NCBI RefSeq assembly: GCF_010727945.1
Contig: NZ_AP022569.1
Span: forward strand, 2,604,001 to 2,668,000
Direction: 5' to 3'
Source of the DNA: Mycobacterium cookii
Lineage (GTDB): Bacteria; Actinomycetota; Actinomycetes; Mycobacteriales; Mycobacteriaceae
Length of the DNA stretch: 64,000 bases
In this document: positions 17,034 to 26,345 of the stretch, one piece after another
How the letters are laid out: each line of letters begins with the position of its first letter
How positions within the stretch are numbered: position 1 is the first letter of the stretch
Program-made: the position numbers and the translations under genes
Notes under the pieces: generated by a model
What the model was told of the DNA's origin: nothing
The model's database searches: none
What the model saw: the letters and a program-made list of their open reading frames with translations, nothing else

Positions 17034-17840
17034 CTAGCCGGGTCCGAACTTGAATCCGCCGGTGGCGGTGTGGTGATACCAGCCACCCGCGGCCTGGGTT
17101 CCGCCGTCGACGTGAATGGTCTGGCCGGTGATGTAGCTCGCCATGTCCGAAGCCAGAAACACTGCCGTGCAAGCGATTTCGTCGACGTGCCCGGCTCGCC
17201 CCTGCGGGATCGCCTGGCCCAACTCGGGTGCCAGTCCATCCGGGGAGAGCGCCATCAGTCCCTCAGTGATGGTGAGGTCGGGCGCGATCGCGTTGACTCG
17301 AATACCGTGCGGCGCCAGCTCGAACGCGGCGGTTTTGGTGTAGTTGATCACGCCGGCCTTGGCGGCGGCGTACGCCGCGTAGCCGGGTGCCGCGCGTACC
17401 CCTTCGATCGACGTCAGGTTGATGATGCTGCCCGACAATTCGGCGTTCACCAGGGCGCGGGCCACAAGTTGAGTGCAGAGCAGCACGTGCCGCAGATTCG
17501 CTTTGTACAAAGCGTCCCAACCGTTTTCGCTGGTATCCAATAGCGGAGAAAAGAACACACCGCCGGCGTTGTTCACCAGGATCGTCACCGGGCCGAGTTC
17601 GGCCAGCGTCTGGTCGAACGCCGCGTGGACCTGATCGCTGTCTCGCACATCGGTGACGATGCCCAGTGCGCCAATGGCTTTCGCGGCCTCTGCGCAGCTG
17701 TCGGGATTACGCTCCCAGATCGCCACCGAGGCGCCGAACGCCGCCAGGCCGGCGGCGACGCCACGTCCGATGCCGGCGCCGCCTCCGGTGACCACCGCGA
17801 CACGGCCGGTGAGCATGATGTCCGACGGGCTGATGGTCAC
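17034..17840 (-). CDS. Short-chain dehydrogenase/reductase
   Basis: A 268-residue classical SDR: VVTGGGAGIGRGVAAGLAAF, VTDVRDSDQV, LVNNAGGVFF, NLTSIEGV (Ser), YAAAK and the C-terminal ITGQTIHVDGG. Its GTG overlaps the stop of the fused CoA-transferase gene by 4 nt (GTGA), so it is the terminal gene of the minus operon containing CoA-transferase, crotonase, two M24-fold proteins and an amidohydrolase. It probably acts on a hydroxy/oxo acyl-CoA in that set. The stop abuts the stop of the convergent SDR at 17033. Confidence 0.88.
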   Translation of the reverse strand: MTISPSDIMLTGRVAVVTGGGAGIGRGVAAGLAAFGASVAIWERNPDSCAEAAKAIGALGIVTDVRDSDQVHAAFDQTLAELGPVTILVNNAGGVFFSPLLDTSENGWDALYKANLRHVLLCTQLVARALVNAELSGSIINLTSIEGVRAAPGYAAYAAAKAGVINYTKTAAFELAPHGIRVNAIAPDLTITEGLMALSPDGLAPELGQAIPQGRAGHVDEIACTAVFLASDMASYITGQTIHVDGGTQAAGGWYHHTATGGFKFGPG

Positions 17841-20251
17841 CGCGCCGCGGCCCTTCTCGCGCTGCCGGGCGCACGGCCGATGACGCCGTCGGCCTCCAAC
17901 TCAGCGATCTGCTGCTCACTCAGCCCGAGTTCGGTGAGCAATTCGTAGTTGTGCTCGCCGAGCAGTGGCGCGGGCCGCCGATGGAATCGGTCAGGTCCGG
18001 CCGAGAACCGCACCGGCACGGTGCTGTGCGGTACGCGGTTGTTGACCGGGTGGCCGACGTCCTCGAAGAAGCGCCGGAACTGCAGCTGCGGAATCTCGGT
18101 CTGGCGGTGCGGCTGCATGACTTTGCCCACCGGAACGCCTGCATCCCAGAGACATTGGACGATGTCATCGCCGCTGCGGTCCCGACACCATGCAGCCAGC
18201 TGATCGTCGATGAAGTCATGTCGTTCGCGGCGGCCGGCGACGGTGTTCAGGACGGGATCCACGGCCCACTGCGGTCGGCCGAGCGCCTCGCACAGCCCTG
18301 TCCACTGCTCGTCGTTCGCGACCGCGACCGCCACCCAACTGTCGAGGCGGCCGAACTCGTCGACGTCGGCGGTCTGGTAGAGGTTCTGCGGTGCGGCCGT
18401 GGGTCCGCGATTACCGGCCCGCTGCAACAGCGCTCCGTACGCGGAGTATTCGATCACCTGCTCGGCGGCGATGTTCACCGCCGCGTCGATCATAGCGGCT
18501 TCGATCAACAGGCCCTCACCGGTGCAACGGCGATGCTCCAGCGCCAACAACAACGCGTTGACCGCGTGCACACCCGCGTTGGGATCGCCGACCGAGTACG
18601 GCTCGTAGGGGTTGCGATCCGGGTAGCCGGTCAGCCAGCTCACTCCGGATGCTGCTTCGATGACATAGGCGAAAGCCGGGTTGTCGCGCCACGGGCCGTC
18701 CAGCCCGAACCCGGGCATCCGCAGCAGGATCGCGTCGGGGCGTATCGTCTGGACCACTTCGAAGTCGATGCCGATCTGGTCCAATACCCGGGGGGTGAAG
18801 TTCTCGACGACGATGTCAGAGGTTGCAATGAGGCGGCGCAACAGGTCTCGGCCCGCCGAGGTTTGCAGGTCGAGGGTCAGGCCTTTTTTGTTGGTGTTGA
18901 GTGCCGAGAATATCGGCGACTTCTCCCACCACTGCTCTTCGGTGACCGGGATGCCCGCGATCAACCGGGTGCCGTCGGGTTTGCGAGTCGACTCGACATG
19001 GATCACCTCGGCGCCGAGCATGGCGAGAAAATGCGTACAGCTCGGTCCGGCCCAGAAGGTCGTCATGTCCAGCACGCGTAAGCCGTTGAAAGGCAGGCGA
19101 TCCGCGGTGCCATCGGGCTTGTGGGCCACGGGCGGCCTGGCTTTTCGGTAGTGCGCAGTGTGCTCGCCGAGCCGCGGAGCTGCGTGGGGCGGGGACAGCT
19201 TCGCCGGCTGCATCCGATACGGCGGGCCGGGCTGTCGAAAGCCATCGCGGGGATTGTCGAGGAAGGTCTGCCGATACTCGAACTGGTCCAGCCCGGTGAT
19301 GTTGGCGCCGTTGGCCACCGGCGCGTTGGGGATTCGGAAGGCGCTGGCGAGGTCGCGAATGTCGTCGATGTTCTGGCTCTGGAACCACGAATAGATCTCG
19401 GCGGCTTTCTCGTTGGCCTGCTCGGTGATCGACAGCGGCGATTCCTCGTCGATCCAGTCCTGGTGGCCGATCATCGCGCAGAGGTCGAACCATTGCTGCG
19501 CGGTGCCGCAGCCGACGTCCACCAAACCGTCTTTGGCGCAGGCGATACCCGGCACGGTGAGCTTGCGGGCATCGCGCCACGGCCGTCCGAGCATCTGGAA
19601 AAAGGTGACCGGGTAATACGTGAGTCCGGCAATCTGCGTTTCGAGCATCGACAGGTCGAGAAGCTCACCGACGCCGCGGCGTCGCGATGCCAATGTCGCC
19701 GCGCTGGCGAACGCACCGGCGAGGTATTCGCCGACTTGGCCACCCACGAATACCGGTGCCCGGTCCGGTGATCCGCGTCCGAGGCCGACGATGCCACCCG
19801 ACCACGCCTGCAGCGTGAACTCGGTCGCCGGCAGCTCAGACCACGGGCCGTCCAAACCGAACGGGGTGATCGACGTGACGGTCAAGTCCGGATGGTTGCG
19901 CCGCAGCGCGGCGGGAGTGAAGGCGTCGCTCTCGGCCAGCGACGAACCCCGCGACCACACCACCGCGTCCGCGCCCGCCAGCAGCTGGTTGACGAACTCG
20001 GCGTCGACGTCTGGATCCGCGACCACACTGTGCTTGCCGCCGGCCAGATAACCGAACAGGGCGCCGTCGCCGCCGGCCGGGATCTCGGCACCGGACGCCG
20101 ACCACTGGCGCAGCGGATCACCCTGCGGGGGCTCGATTTTGATCACCTGGGCTCCGCCATCGGCCATCATCTTGGTGCAGTATGACCCGGCGATTCCGGT
20201 GGACAACTCGACCACGGTGTAGCCATGAAGCGGACCCGTCTCTGCCGCCAC
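17837..20251 (-). CDS. Fused two-domain CaiB/BaiF CoA-transferase
   Basis: An 804-residue tandem fusion of two family III CoA-transferase domains (about residues 8-375 and 385-790); mycobacteria have similar fusions such as Rv1866. Domain 1 begins LHGYTVVELSTGIAGSYCTK and domain 2 begins FNGLRVLDMTTFWAGPSCTH. Aligning by eye with the active-site segment YDLLAQAESG of the gene at 1-639, domain 1 reads TEFTLQAWSG and domain 2 reads AYVIEAASG, so the catalytic Asp seems to be Glu in one and Ala in the other. It may work through a shared or different site, or be regulatory. It lies 3 nt downstream of a crotonase gene. Confidence 0.85.
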   Translation of the reverse strand: MAAETGPLHGYTVVELSTGIAGSYCTKMMADGGAQVIKIEPPQGDPLRQWSASGAEIPAGGDGALFGYLAGGKHSVVADPDVDAEFVNQLLAGADAVVWSRGSSLAESDAFTPAALRRNHPDLTVTSITPFGLDGPWSELPATEFTLQAWSGGIVGLGRGSPDRAPVFVGGQVGEYLAGAFASAATLASRRRGVGELLDLSMLETQIAGLTYYPVTFFQMLGRPWRDARKLTVPGIACAKDGLVDVGCGTAQQWFDLCAMIGHQDWIDEESPLSITEQANEKAAEIYSWFQSQNIDDIRDLASAFRIPNAPVANGANITGLDQFEYRQTFLDNPRDGFRQPGPPYRMQPAKLSPPHAAPRLGEHTAHYRKARPPVAHKPDGTADRLPFNGLRVLDMTTFWAGPSCTHFLAMLGAEVIHVESTRKPDGTRLIAGIPVTEEQWWEKSPIFSALNTNKKGLTLDLQTSAGRDLLRRLIATSDIVVENFTPRVLDQIGIDFEVVQTIRPDAILLRMPGFGLDGPWRDNPAFAYVIEAASGVSWLTGYPDRNPYEPYSVGDPNAGVHAVNALLLALEHRRCTGEGLLIEAAMIDAAVNIAAEQVIEYSAYGALLQRAGNRGPTAAPQNLYQTADVDEFGRLDSWVAVAVANDEQWTGLCEALGRPQWAVDPVLNTVAGRRERHDFIDDQLAAWCRDRSGDDIVQCLWDAGVPVGKVMQPHRQTEIPQLQFRRFFEDVGHPVNNRVPHSTVPVRFSAGPDRFHRRPAPLLGEHNYELLTELGLSEQQIAELEADGVIGRAPGSARRAAAR

Positions 20252-20254
20252 CGT

Positions 20255-21208
20255 CTAATCTTTCTTCGCCCGGCCGGACTTACTCAGTCTGAAGTCGGGC
20301 GGGAACTTGGCGTCGTTGTCCTTGACCGCGTCGGCGAGCCCGCTGTCGATGGCATCTCCGAGCATCAGGTCGCCGGCATCGGGTCTGACCAGGCTGCCCA
20401 TCGACTCGAACATCGCGCTCATCATGCTGCCCAGGTATTCACCTTGGTATTGCTTCACCATTTCGAAGAACGCCTTCTGCATAAAGATGGTGTCGGTGGG
20501 GCGGTTGCGGGCGCAGGAGTTCGCGTACTTGTCGACCTCGGCCTCCAACTGGTCGCGGGGCACCACTTTGTTCAAGAAGTTGCACTGGAACATCTCGTCG
20601 GCGGTGAACGGCCTTCCGGTGAAGACCATTTCCTGAAACTTGCGCAGCCCCATGGTCTGTACCCAGGTCCACATCCGCGGCCCCCACCCGTAGTAGCGGA
20701 AGGACGGATGGCCGAACAGCGCATCGTCGCTGGCGATCACCAGGTCGGCGTCGGCGGCCTGATAGAAATGCCACCCGTAGCAGTATCCCTTGGCCTCGAC
20801 GATGCTGATCTTCTTGAACTCCTGCAGCGATCGGTTACCGGCCTGCGAATTCGCGTACCACGCACCGATGTTCGCGCCGTGCCGATACGAACCCTTGGGC
20901 GGATAGCGAACGTCGTCGTTGTCCACCCGCAGTTCGGCGAGCCGGAATGCGGGCGAGTCCGCGCCCTCCATCACCTCGGGAAGGTCTGCGCCGCTGCCGA
21001 AATCGTCGCCGACACCCCGGATGACGACCACCCTGACGTCGTCGTCGACGTTGGCGCCGTGCAGCAGGTCGGCGTAGCGGAGGCGGGCCGCCGCGGTCGG
21101 CGCATTGAGGAACTCGGGCCGGTTGAAGGTGATCGTCGCGATCTTGGTCGTCGGATCCTTGTCGTAGAGGATGATCTCCTCGGCGGACGGCCTGGTATTC
21201 TCAGCCAC
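20255..21208 (-). CDS. Crotonase/enoyl-CoA hydratase superfamily protein, atypical active site
   Basis: A 317-residue crotonase-fold protein. The first half shows KIATITFNRPEFLNAPTAAA and an oxyanion-loop segment GDDFGSGADLPEV. The region that normally carries GGGxE and FGxPE reads YCYGWHFYQAADADLVIAS and FGHPSF, so both Glu of classical hydratases appear absent. It is longer than the 255-260 typical length, with an extended C-terminal helical part. A ring hydrolase, isomerase or dehalogenase-like reaction is possible. The GTG start (MAENTRPSAEE) lies 2 nt after the M24-fold gene. Confidence 0.82.
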   Translation of the reverse strand: MAENTRPSAEEIILYDKDPTTKIATITFNRPEFLNAPTAAARLRYADLLHGANVDDDVRVVVIRGVGDDFGSGADLPEVMEGADSPAFRLAELRVDNDDVRYPPKGSYRHGANIGAWYANSQAGNRSLQEFKKISIVEAKGYCYGWHFYQAADADLVIASDDALFGHPSFRYYGWGPRMWTWVQTMGLRKFQEMVFTGRPFTADEMFQCNFLNKVVPRDQLEAEVDKYANSCARNRPTDTIFMQKAFFEMVKQYQGEYLGSMMSAMFESMGSLVRPDAGDLMLGDAIDSGLADAVKDNDAKFPPDFRLSKSGRAKKD

Positions 21209-21210
21209 TG

Positions 21211-22341
21211 TCAGGCACCGACTGCGACATTCGCGAACGGGCTCGACGTCAGGATTTCGGGACCGTCGGGGGTGATCAACACCGCCTCTCGCCCGAACAC
21301 GGCACCGACTCCCGATTGCCAGACATACCCGGTGACCGCGAGCACCATGCCCGCTTCCAGCCGCTCCTCGGCGGCGGTGGCCGGCAGATGCTGCGACACG
21401 ACGGGAGGGTCGAATCCCAAACCCAGACCCCGCGCGATCGGCATCGGTGGCAGTTCCTCGCCCGCGGCCTGGTAGGCGGCCAGCAGGTCGATCGCCGGCG
21501 CACCCGGCTCGCATGCCTCATAAAGCCGGTGCCACAGCGTATCCCAACGGCGGTAGAGGTCAGAGGCAGCGCCGACGTCGCCGACCGGCCAGGTCCGGCC
21601 GACCTCACCGGTGTAGCCGCCGTCGAGCACCCCGGACGAAAACGCCACCAGGTCGCCGTCGTGCACCAATCCGTCGGGACTGGCGCGACGCCACGGATGC
21701 TCTCGGGAAGTGACCCAGGCGGCGTCCTGAGTGGACGGGGTGCTCACCCCGCCGGCCGCCATCGCCTCCAACAACACACCCGCCAAGGTCTTTTCGCTGA
21801 TGCCAGGCCGCAGTTCGGCGACGGCCGCCGCCAGGCCGAGTTCGGCCACCCGGATCGCCTCGCGCAGCGCCGTCACTTCCTCGGGGGTCTTGATCCGCCG
21901 GGCCGCGCGCATGGCCAGCTCACCGTCGACCAGCTCGGCGTTCGGGAACGCAGTCGGGAGCAGCTGTGCGAACCCGGGCGAAAGCGCATCCGTACCAACA
22001 CGCTTCGCTGTCGACGCGCCCTCGATGCGCTGCAGATTCGCGATGGTGTTCATCGGATTCCAGGCGATGCCATAGAGGTTCTCGTGCGGGATATCGTCCG
22101 GCACGCCCTCGTCCCAGGTGCTGAGCAGATGGATCGCGCCGGTCTCCCGCACGACCACACATGTCGGCCCGAACGGCCTCGTCCCGGCGACCCACAACTG
22201 GGGTGCGCCGGACACGTAGCGCACGTTGGCCTGCCGTCCGAGCACCAGCACGTCGAGGTCGTGCTGTTCCATCTGCGCCAGTGCGCGTTCGCGGCGGCCG
22301 ACGCGCAGAGCGCGGTCGTCGGCCAGAACCTCGGTTCTCAT
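21211..22341 (-). CDS. M24 (pita-bread/creatinase-Xaa-Pro peptidase) fold protein, metal ligands degenerate
   Basis: A 376-residue M24-family protein with creatinase N domain (about 1-130) and pita-bread domain. Compared with its neighbour at 22394-23641, the metal-binding positions differ: WTDVS becomes AFSSG, SDFGRTW becomes GEVGRTW, GHSIG becomes GLGLG and the Glu of LEP is lost (VTGYVW); only the last Glu (GREAVLI) remains. It is therefore unlikely to be a dinuclear metallopeptidase and may work like metal-free creatinase or as a subunit partner of the intact copy. ATG follows GGAGGAG. Longer frames into the upstream gene were rejected for lack of a ribosome site. Confidence 0.82.
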   Translation of the reverse strand: MRTEVLADDRALRVGRRERALAQMEQHDLDVLVLGRQANVRYVSGAPQLWVAGTRPFGPTCVVVRETGAIHLLSTWDEGVPDDIPHENLYGIAWNPMNTIANLQRIEGASTAKRVGTDALSPGFAQLLPTAFPNAELVDGELAMRAARRIKTPEEVTALREAIRVAELGLAAAVAELRPGISEKTLAGVLLEAMAAGGVSTPSTQDAAWVTSREHPWRRASPDGLVHDGDLVAFSSGVLDGGYTGEVGRTWPVGDVGAASDLYRRWDTLWHRLYEACEPGAPAIDLLAAYQAAGEELPPMPIARGLGLGFDPPVVSQHLPATAAEERLEAGMVLAVTGYVWQSGVGAVFGREAVLITPDGPEILTSSPFANVAVGA

Positions 22342-22393
22342 TGGCGCCACTCCTCCCCGTCGCTGCGCTCCGCATCGTCGTCGGCGCGTGGCA

Positions 22394-23641
22394 TCAGTGT
22401 TCTCCGTACGGGGCATAGGGGTAGTCGGTCAACCGGATATGCCCGTCCTCGGTGATGACAATGATCTCTTCGCTGCGGTAACCGCCGGTGCCGTCCTCCC
22501 ACACCACGGGCTCGAGGACCATCACCATGCCCGGCTCGAGGACGAAGTTCTCGTCGAACTCGTCACCGAGATCGGTTCCGATCATGGGTGTTTCGGCAGC
22601 ATTGACGCCGATGCTGTGCCCGAGGTAGAAGTGCGGCAGCCACGGGCGCGCACCGCCGTTGGCCTTGGTCGCCGCGCGACCCAGGTCGGCGACGGTGGCG
22701 CCGGCGCGCGTCACACCGAGCACGGCGTCCATGATCTCTTGCCATTTGTAGTACTGCGCGTGTTGACGGGGTGTCGGCTCGGCACCGACGAGCCAGGTGC
22801 GGCCGAAATCGGAACAGTAGCCTTGATACGTGATGCTGACGTCGGTCCACAGCACATCACCGGCGGCCAGTTCGCGCTCAGTTGTCAACAGCGGCAGAGC
22901 CAGATCGCCGTGAGTGGTCCACACCCCGTCCGCTTTGTTCTTCGGCATCACCTGCCAGATCGAATCCAGCATGTTGGCCATCGCGCCCAGTTCGAACGTC
23001 CGGCGGGTGAACTTCGCCGACAGGTCGATCTGCCGAATTCCCGGCGCCAGCGCGGCTTGGACGTCCACCATCGCCGTGTCGGTGATCCGCACCGCGGTTC
23101 GGATGCAGGCCATTTCGTCGGGCGTCTTGATCAGCTTGGCTGCGCCGACAATCTGGGCTGCGTCGACGGGCCGTCCGGAGCGGAACAGCCGTCGCTGCGC
23201 GCGCCCCATGGCGCCGGTGAGCTCGTCGACCGCGATGACGGCCGCCGCCGGCACCAGCTCCTCGACCACGCGCGCGAAATTCTCCACACCCTCGTCGAAC
23301 TCCAGGTACACCGGACCGTGCAAATGGTCTGCGGGCAAACCCGATTCCGATGCCGAGCCTTCGCGGAAAGGCAGGAACAAGTGCGGGTGCGGGTCGTCGG
23401 CGAGAACGACCGCGACCGGTCGCTCGACATGCGACAACCCGGCGTCACCCAGCGGCCAGCTCACCCCGGTCGCATACACCACGCTGTTGTTACCCAGCAG
23501 GATCAGCGCGTCCACACCACGATCGGCCATCGCCGCACGTAGCCGCGCACCTGTCTCGCGACGCATCCGTTCGATGTCCGGTGTCTCCGGAATATCGTCG
23601 GCAGACGACACTGTGGCCGAGAACGAAGTGGTTGACGTCAT
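22394..23641 (-). CDS. M24 family metallopeptidase-like hydrolase (Xaa-Pro aminopeptidase fold)
   Basis: A 415-residue M24 protein with all five expected metal ligands visible: Asp in VLWTDVS, Asp in YCSDFGRTW, His in LGHSIGVNAAE, Glu in VLEPVVW and Glu in YRSEEIIV. The N-terminal creatinase domain starts at about residue 25. Such proteins cleave X-Pro bonds or, in catabolic clusters, related C-N or C-C bonds (creatinase, DddP-type lyases). It lies 9 nt downstream of an amidohydrolase gene and 52 nt before a degenerate paralogue, so the pair may form a heteromer. Substrate unknown. Confidence 0.87.
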   Translation of the reverse strand: MTSTTSFSATVSSADDIPETPDIERMRRETGARLRAAMADRGVDALILLGNNSVVYATGVSWPLGDAGLSHVERPVAVVLADDPHPHLFLPFREGSASESGLPADHLHGPVYLEFDEGVENFARVVEELVPAAAVIAVDELTGAMGRAQRRLFRSGRPVDAAQIVGAAKLIKTPDEMACIRTAVRITDTAMVDVQAALAPGIRQIDLSAKFTRRTFELGAMANMLDSIWQVMPKNKADGVWTTHGDLALPLLTTERELAAGDVLWTDVSITYQGYCSDFGRTWLVGAEPTPRQHAQYYKWQEIMDAVLGVTRAGATVADLGRAATKANGGARPWLPHFYLGHSIGVNAAETPMIGTDLGDEFDENFVLEPGMVMVLEPVVWEDGTGGYRSEEIIVITEDGHIRLTDYPYAPYGEH

Positions 23642-23650
23642 CGAATTGGC

Positions 23651-24823
23651 CTACAGGCCCAGGAATCTGGTGATGTTACCGCTGACGATCTTGGTGGCGT
23701 TCTGCGGCCCCACAGCCTCGACGACTGCGGCGAGCGATTTCTCCGAGTAGCCGAACGTGCTTTCATTGTGCGGATAGTCGGACGACCACATCACCTTGTC
23801 GATGCCGATCTGGTCGATCAACTGAAGCCCCAGCGGATCGACCATGAACGACGCGCTCATGTGGGTGTCCCAGTAGTACCTCACGTCGTGCTCCAGCGGC
23901 CGGTTGAACATGTGCTGGTATGACGCGACCAGATGCTCGGCGTCTTGCAATGCCCAAGGCACCCAGGCGATTCCACCTTCGAACCAGCCGATCCGCAGGC
24001 CTGGGTGATCGTCGAGGATTCCGGTGAACACATACTTGGCAAACTGTTCCCGGAAGCCGTCGATGTTGATCATCATGCCGACGACCACGCTGTTGAACTG
24101 ACACGGGGTCTTCGGCGGCGTCTCCCCGATGTGGTGAGTAATGGGAAGCCCGGCGGCTTCGATCTCGTCCCAGACCGGCTTCATGCTGTCGCTGCCGTAA
24201 TCGATGATGTTGCCGTCGTCGTCCTTGCCCGGGTTCAGCGGCAGCAGGAAGGTCTTGAGCCCCAACGATTTCAGTTCTGCCAGCGTCCGCTTGGCCCCTT
24301 CGGGGTCCCACCAGTTGATCAACCCGGCGCCATAGAAGTGCCCGTTGGACTGCTCCTGCAATTCGGCGATGTACTCGTTGTAGATCCGGAATGCCAGCTC
24401 GCGAAGTTCCTTGTCCGGGTAGTGGAACAGCGCCAGGATGGCGTTGGGGAACGCGAGTTCCTTGTCGACACCGTCTTCGCGCAACTCCTGAATCCGGGCC
24501 TCGATGTTGGTGCTCGCCGCGCCGGGCAGATCGTCGTACTGCATCAGCACCGCGCTGAAGTCGCCGGGCAGGAACGACTGCCCTTTGCGGCCGACTTGGT
24601 AGGCACCGTCCTCGTACCAGATCCGCGGTGCCTTTTCTTTGAGGGCCTCGGGGAAGCGGTTGTAGAAGATGTCGTCGGCCAGCGAAATGTGGTTGTCCGC
24701 GGAGAAGACGACCGTCCCCTCCGGCAGGCCCACGTTGATGTTCTCGGCGTGTCCGTGTCGGTCCTTGGGCGCTCCGAAACCTCCGGCCGGATACAGCGAA
24801 AGCGTGCTTGTTTGAGGCGACAT
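23651..24823 (-). CDS. Amidohydrolase family 2 (ACMSD-like)
   Basis: A 390-residue amidohydrolase-2 protein related to the one at 2691-3983. Candidate metal residues: TVVFSADNHISLADD near residue 40, ITHHIGET, WFEGGIAWVPW and WSSDYPHNESTFG. GGAGGG lies about 7 nt before the ATG. It is upstream of the two M24-fold genes and probably in one transcript with them. Expected chemistry is hydrolysis or decarboxylation of a small or ring-opened acid; the specific reaction is unknown. The 67-bp gap to the upstream P450 gene shows no clear operator, so a promoter at 27.9 kb may also read through. Confidence 0.86.
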   Translation of the reverse strand: MSPQTSTLSLYPAGGFGAPKDRHGHAENINVGLPEGTVVFSADNHISLADDIFYNRFPEALKEKAPRIWYEDGAYQVGRKGQSFLPGDFSAVLMQYDDLPGAASTNIEARIQELREDGVDKELAFPNAILALFHYPDKELRELAFRIYNEYIAELQEQSNGHFYGAGLINWWDPEGAKRTLAELKSLGLKTFLLPLNPGKDDDGNIIDYGSDSMKPVWDEIEAAGLPITHHIGETPPKTPCQFNSVVVGMMINIDGFREQFAKYVFTGILDDHPGLRIGWFEGGIAWVPWALQDAEHLVASYQHMFNRPLEHDVRYYWDTHMSASFMVDPLGLQLIDQIGIDKVMWSSDYPHNESTFGYSEKSLAAVVEAVGPQNATKIVSGNITRFLGL

Positions 24824-24890
24824 CAGTGGCCCTCCAATCGGATTCGTATATTTTCGAGACTAGTTATCCCGGGTCGGCTGGCGAGCGTTT

Positions 24891-26135
24891 TCACCAGTTC
24901 ACCGGCAGTTCGTAGACGCCATAGGCGAGTCGGTCGTGCTTGAACGGAATGTCGTCGATCGGCACGGCGAGTTCCAACGTGGGAATCCGGCGGAACAGAG
25001 TGTGGAAAACGATCTGCAGTTCGGCCCGGGCGAGCTGCTGACCGACGCACTGATGCCGACCGTAACCGAACGCGACGTGTTGGCCGGCACCCGAGCGGTG
25101 CAGGTACAGCCGATCGGGCTCGGTGAATTCCTCGGCATCCCAGTTGGCCGGGGCCAGGTCGATGATGATGCCCTCGCCGGCACGGATGACTTCACCGGCG
25201 ATTTCGATGTCCTCAGCCGCAACCCGGCGCTGGCCGTTCTGGATGATGGACAGGTAGCGCAGCAGTTCCTCGACGGCGTTCGCAACGACTTTCGGGTCGT
25301 CGGTCTCGCGCAGCACCGCCGCCTGGTCGGGATATTGCAGCAGCGCCAGTACGCCCAGACCGATCATGTTGGCGGTGGTTTCATGACCGGCGATCAGCAG
25401 GCCGGTGCCCAGCTGCGCGGCCTCCTTGACGCTGAGCTCGCCGGCCTTGACCCGTTCCGCCAGATCCGACACCGCATCCTCGGCCGGATTTTCCATCTTG
25501 GCCTCGACGAGTTGAGCCAGGTACTTGTGCAGGCTCATCGCGCCCTTCATGGTGTCCTCGGCGGCGGCATACCGCGCGAGGCCGACATTGGCGTGGTGCT
25601 GGAACATCTCGGCGTCCTCGTAGGGCACGCCGAGCAGTTGGCTGATCACCAGTGAGGGCACCGGCAGGGCAAGCGCCGAGACGATCTCGCCGGGCTGCGG
25701 CCCAGCCAGCATGGCATCGATCGCGTCGTCGGTGATCTGCTGGATCGCCGGCCGCAGACCTTCGACCCGCTTGAAGGTGAACGGCTTCGACAACATCCGG
25801 CGAAACCTGGTGTGCTCCTCGGCATCTGCGGTGAAGACCGACCTCGGACGCTTGTGCACTGTCGACAGCATGCCCTCGTTCCAGTGCGGAAAGCCGGGGC
25901 GCCGGTCGTCGACGCTGACGCGCGAGTCGGAGAACAGCGTTCGTACCGCCTCGTATCCGGTGATGAGCCACGGGGTGCTGCCGTCCCAGATCTTGACTCG
26001 GGACAGCGGCCGCGCCTCGGCAAGCGCCATCACGTCTGGTGGCGGTGCGAACGGGCAGCCTGCGGCCCGTGCCATCGGATATTCCGGGACGTCCGGGATC
26101 GTCTCGGTGGCGCTACCGGTGAGCGTGTCGGACAC
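24891..26135 (-). CDS. Cytochrome P450 monooxygenase
   Basis: A 414-residue P450 with LLIAGHETTANMIG (I-helix), EELLRYLSI (ExxR) and FGYGRHQCVGQQLARAEL (heme Cys loop). The N terminus AGCPFAPPPDVMAL resembles the CYP105/CYP107-like soluble bacterial group. The GTG start has GGAG 5-6 nt upstream and lies 3 nt after the ferredoxin stop, so the ferredoxin next door is its natural electron donor; no ferredoxin reductase is adjacent. The unit TetR-ferredoxin-P450 with an SDR upstream suggests inducible hydroxylation of a lipophilic compound and oxidation of the product. Confidence 0.93.
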   Translation of the reverse strand: MSDTLTGSATETIPDVPEYPMARAAGCPFAPPPDVMALAEARPLSRVKIWDGSTPWLITGYEAVRTLFSDSRVSVDDRRPGFPHWNEGMLSTVHKRPRSVFTADAEEHTRFRRMLSKPFTFKRVEGLRPAIQQITDDAIDAMLAGPQPGEIVSALALPVPSLVISQLLGVPYEDAEMFQHHANVGLARYAAAEDTMKGAMSLHKYLAQLVEAKMENPAEDAVSDLAERVKAGELSVKEAAQLGTGLLIAGHETTANMIGLGVLALLQYPDQAAVLRETDDPKVVANAVEELLRYLSIIQNGQRRVAAEDIEIAGEVIRAGEGIIIDLAPANWDAEEFTEPDRLYLHRSGAGQHVAFGYGRHQCVGQQLARAELQIVFHTLFRRIPTLELAVPIDDIPFKHDRLAYGVYELPVNW

Positions 26136-26138
26136 TTC

Positions 26139-26333
26139 TCACTCCTCGATGTGGATGGCTAGTGCCGGGCAGCCTGCCTCGGCCTTGCGAGCGTTGTCGG
26201 CCTGATCGGCGGGCGGGTTCTCGTCGAGAACGACGACGACTCCGTCATCGTCGCGCTGGTCGAAGATCTCCGGCGCATGCATCACGCAATTTCCCGATGA
26301 TGCGCATTTGTCCTGATCCACAGTTACTTTCAT
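26139..26333 (-). CDS. 3Fe-4S ferredoxin
   Basis: A 64-residue acidic ferredoxin: MKVTVDQDKCASSGNC, then a final AGCPALAIHIEE. Three cluster Cys are visible (C-x5-C ... C-P), with no fourth Cys in the first motif, which fits the 3Fe-4S type that feeds actinobacterial P450s. Three in-frame starts (TTG, ATG, ATG) lie together; I chose the last ATG because GAAGAAG is then about 6 nt away. It sits between TetR and P450 genes with gaps of 3-12 nt, clearly one transcript. Confidence 0.9.
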   Translation of the reverse strand: MKVTVDQDKCASSGNCVMHAPEIFDQRDDDGVVVVLDENPPADQADNARKAEAGCPALAIHIEE

Positions 26334-26345
26334 CATCAACTTCTT

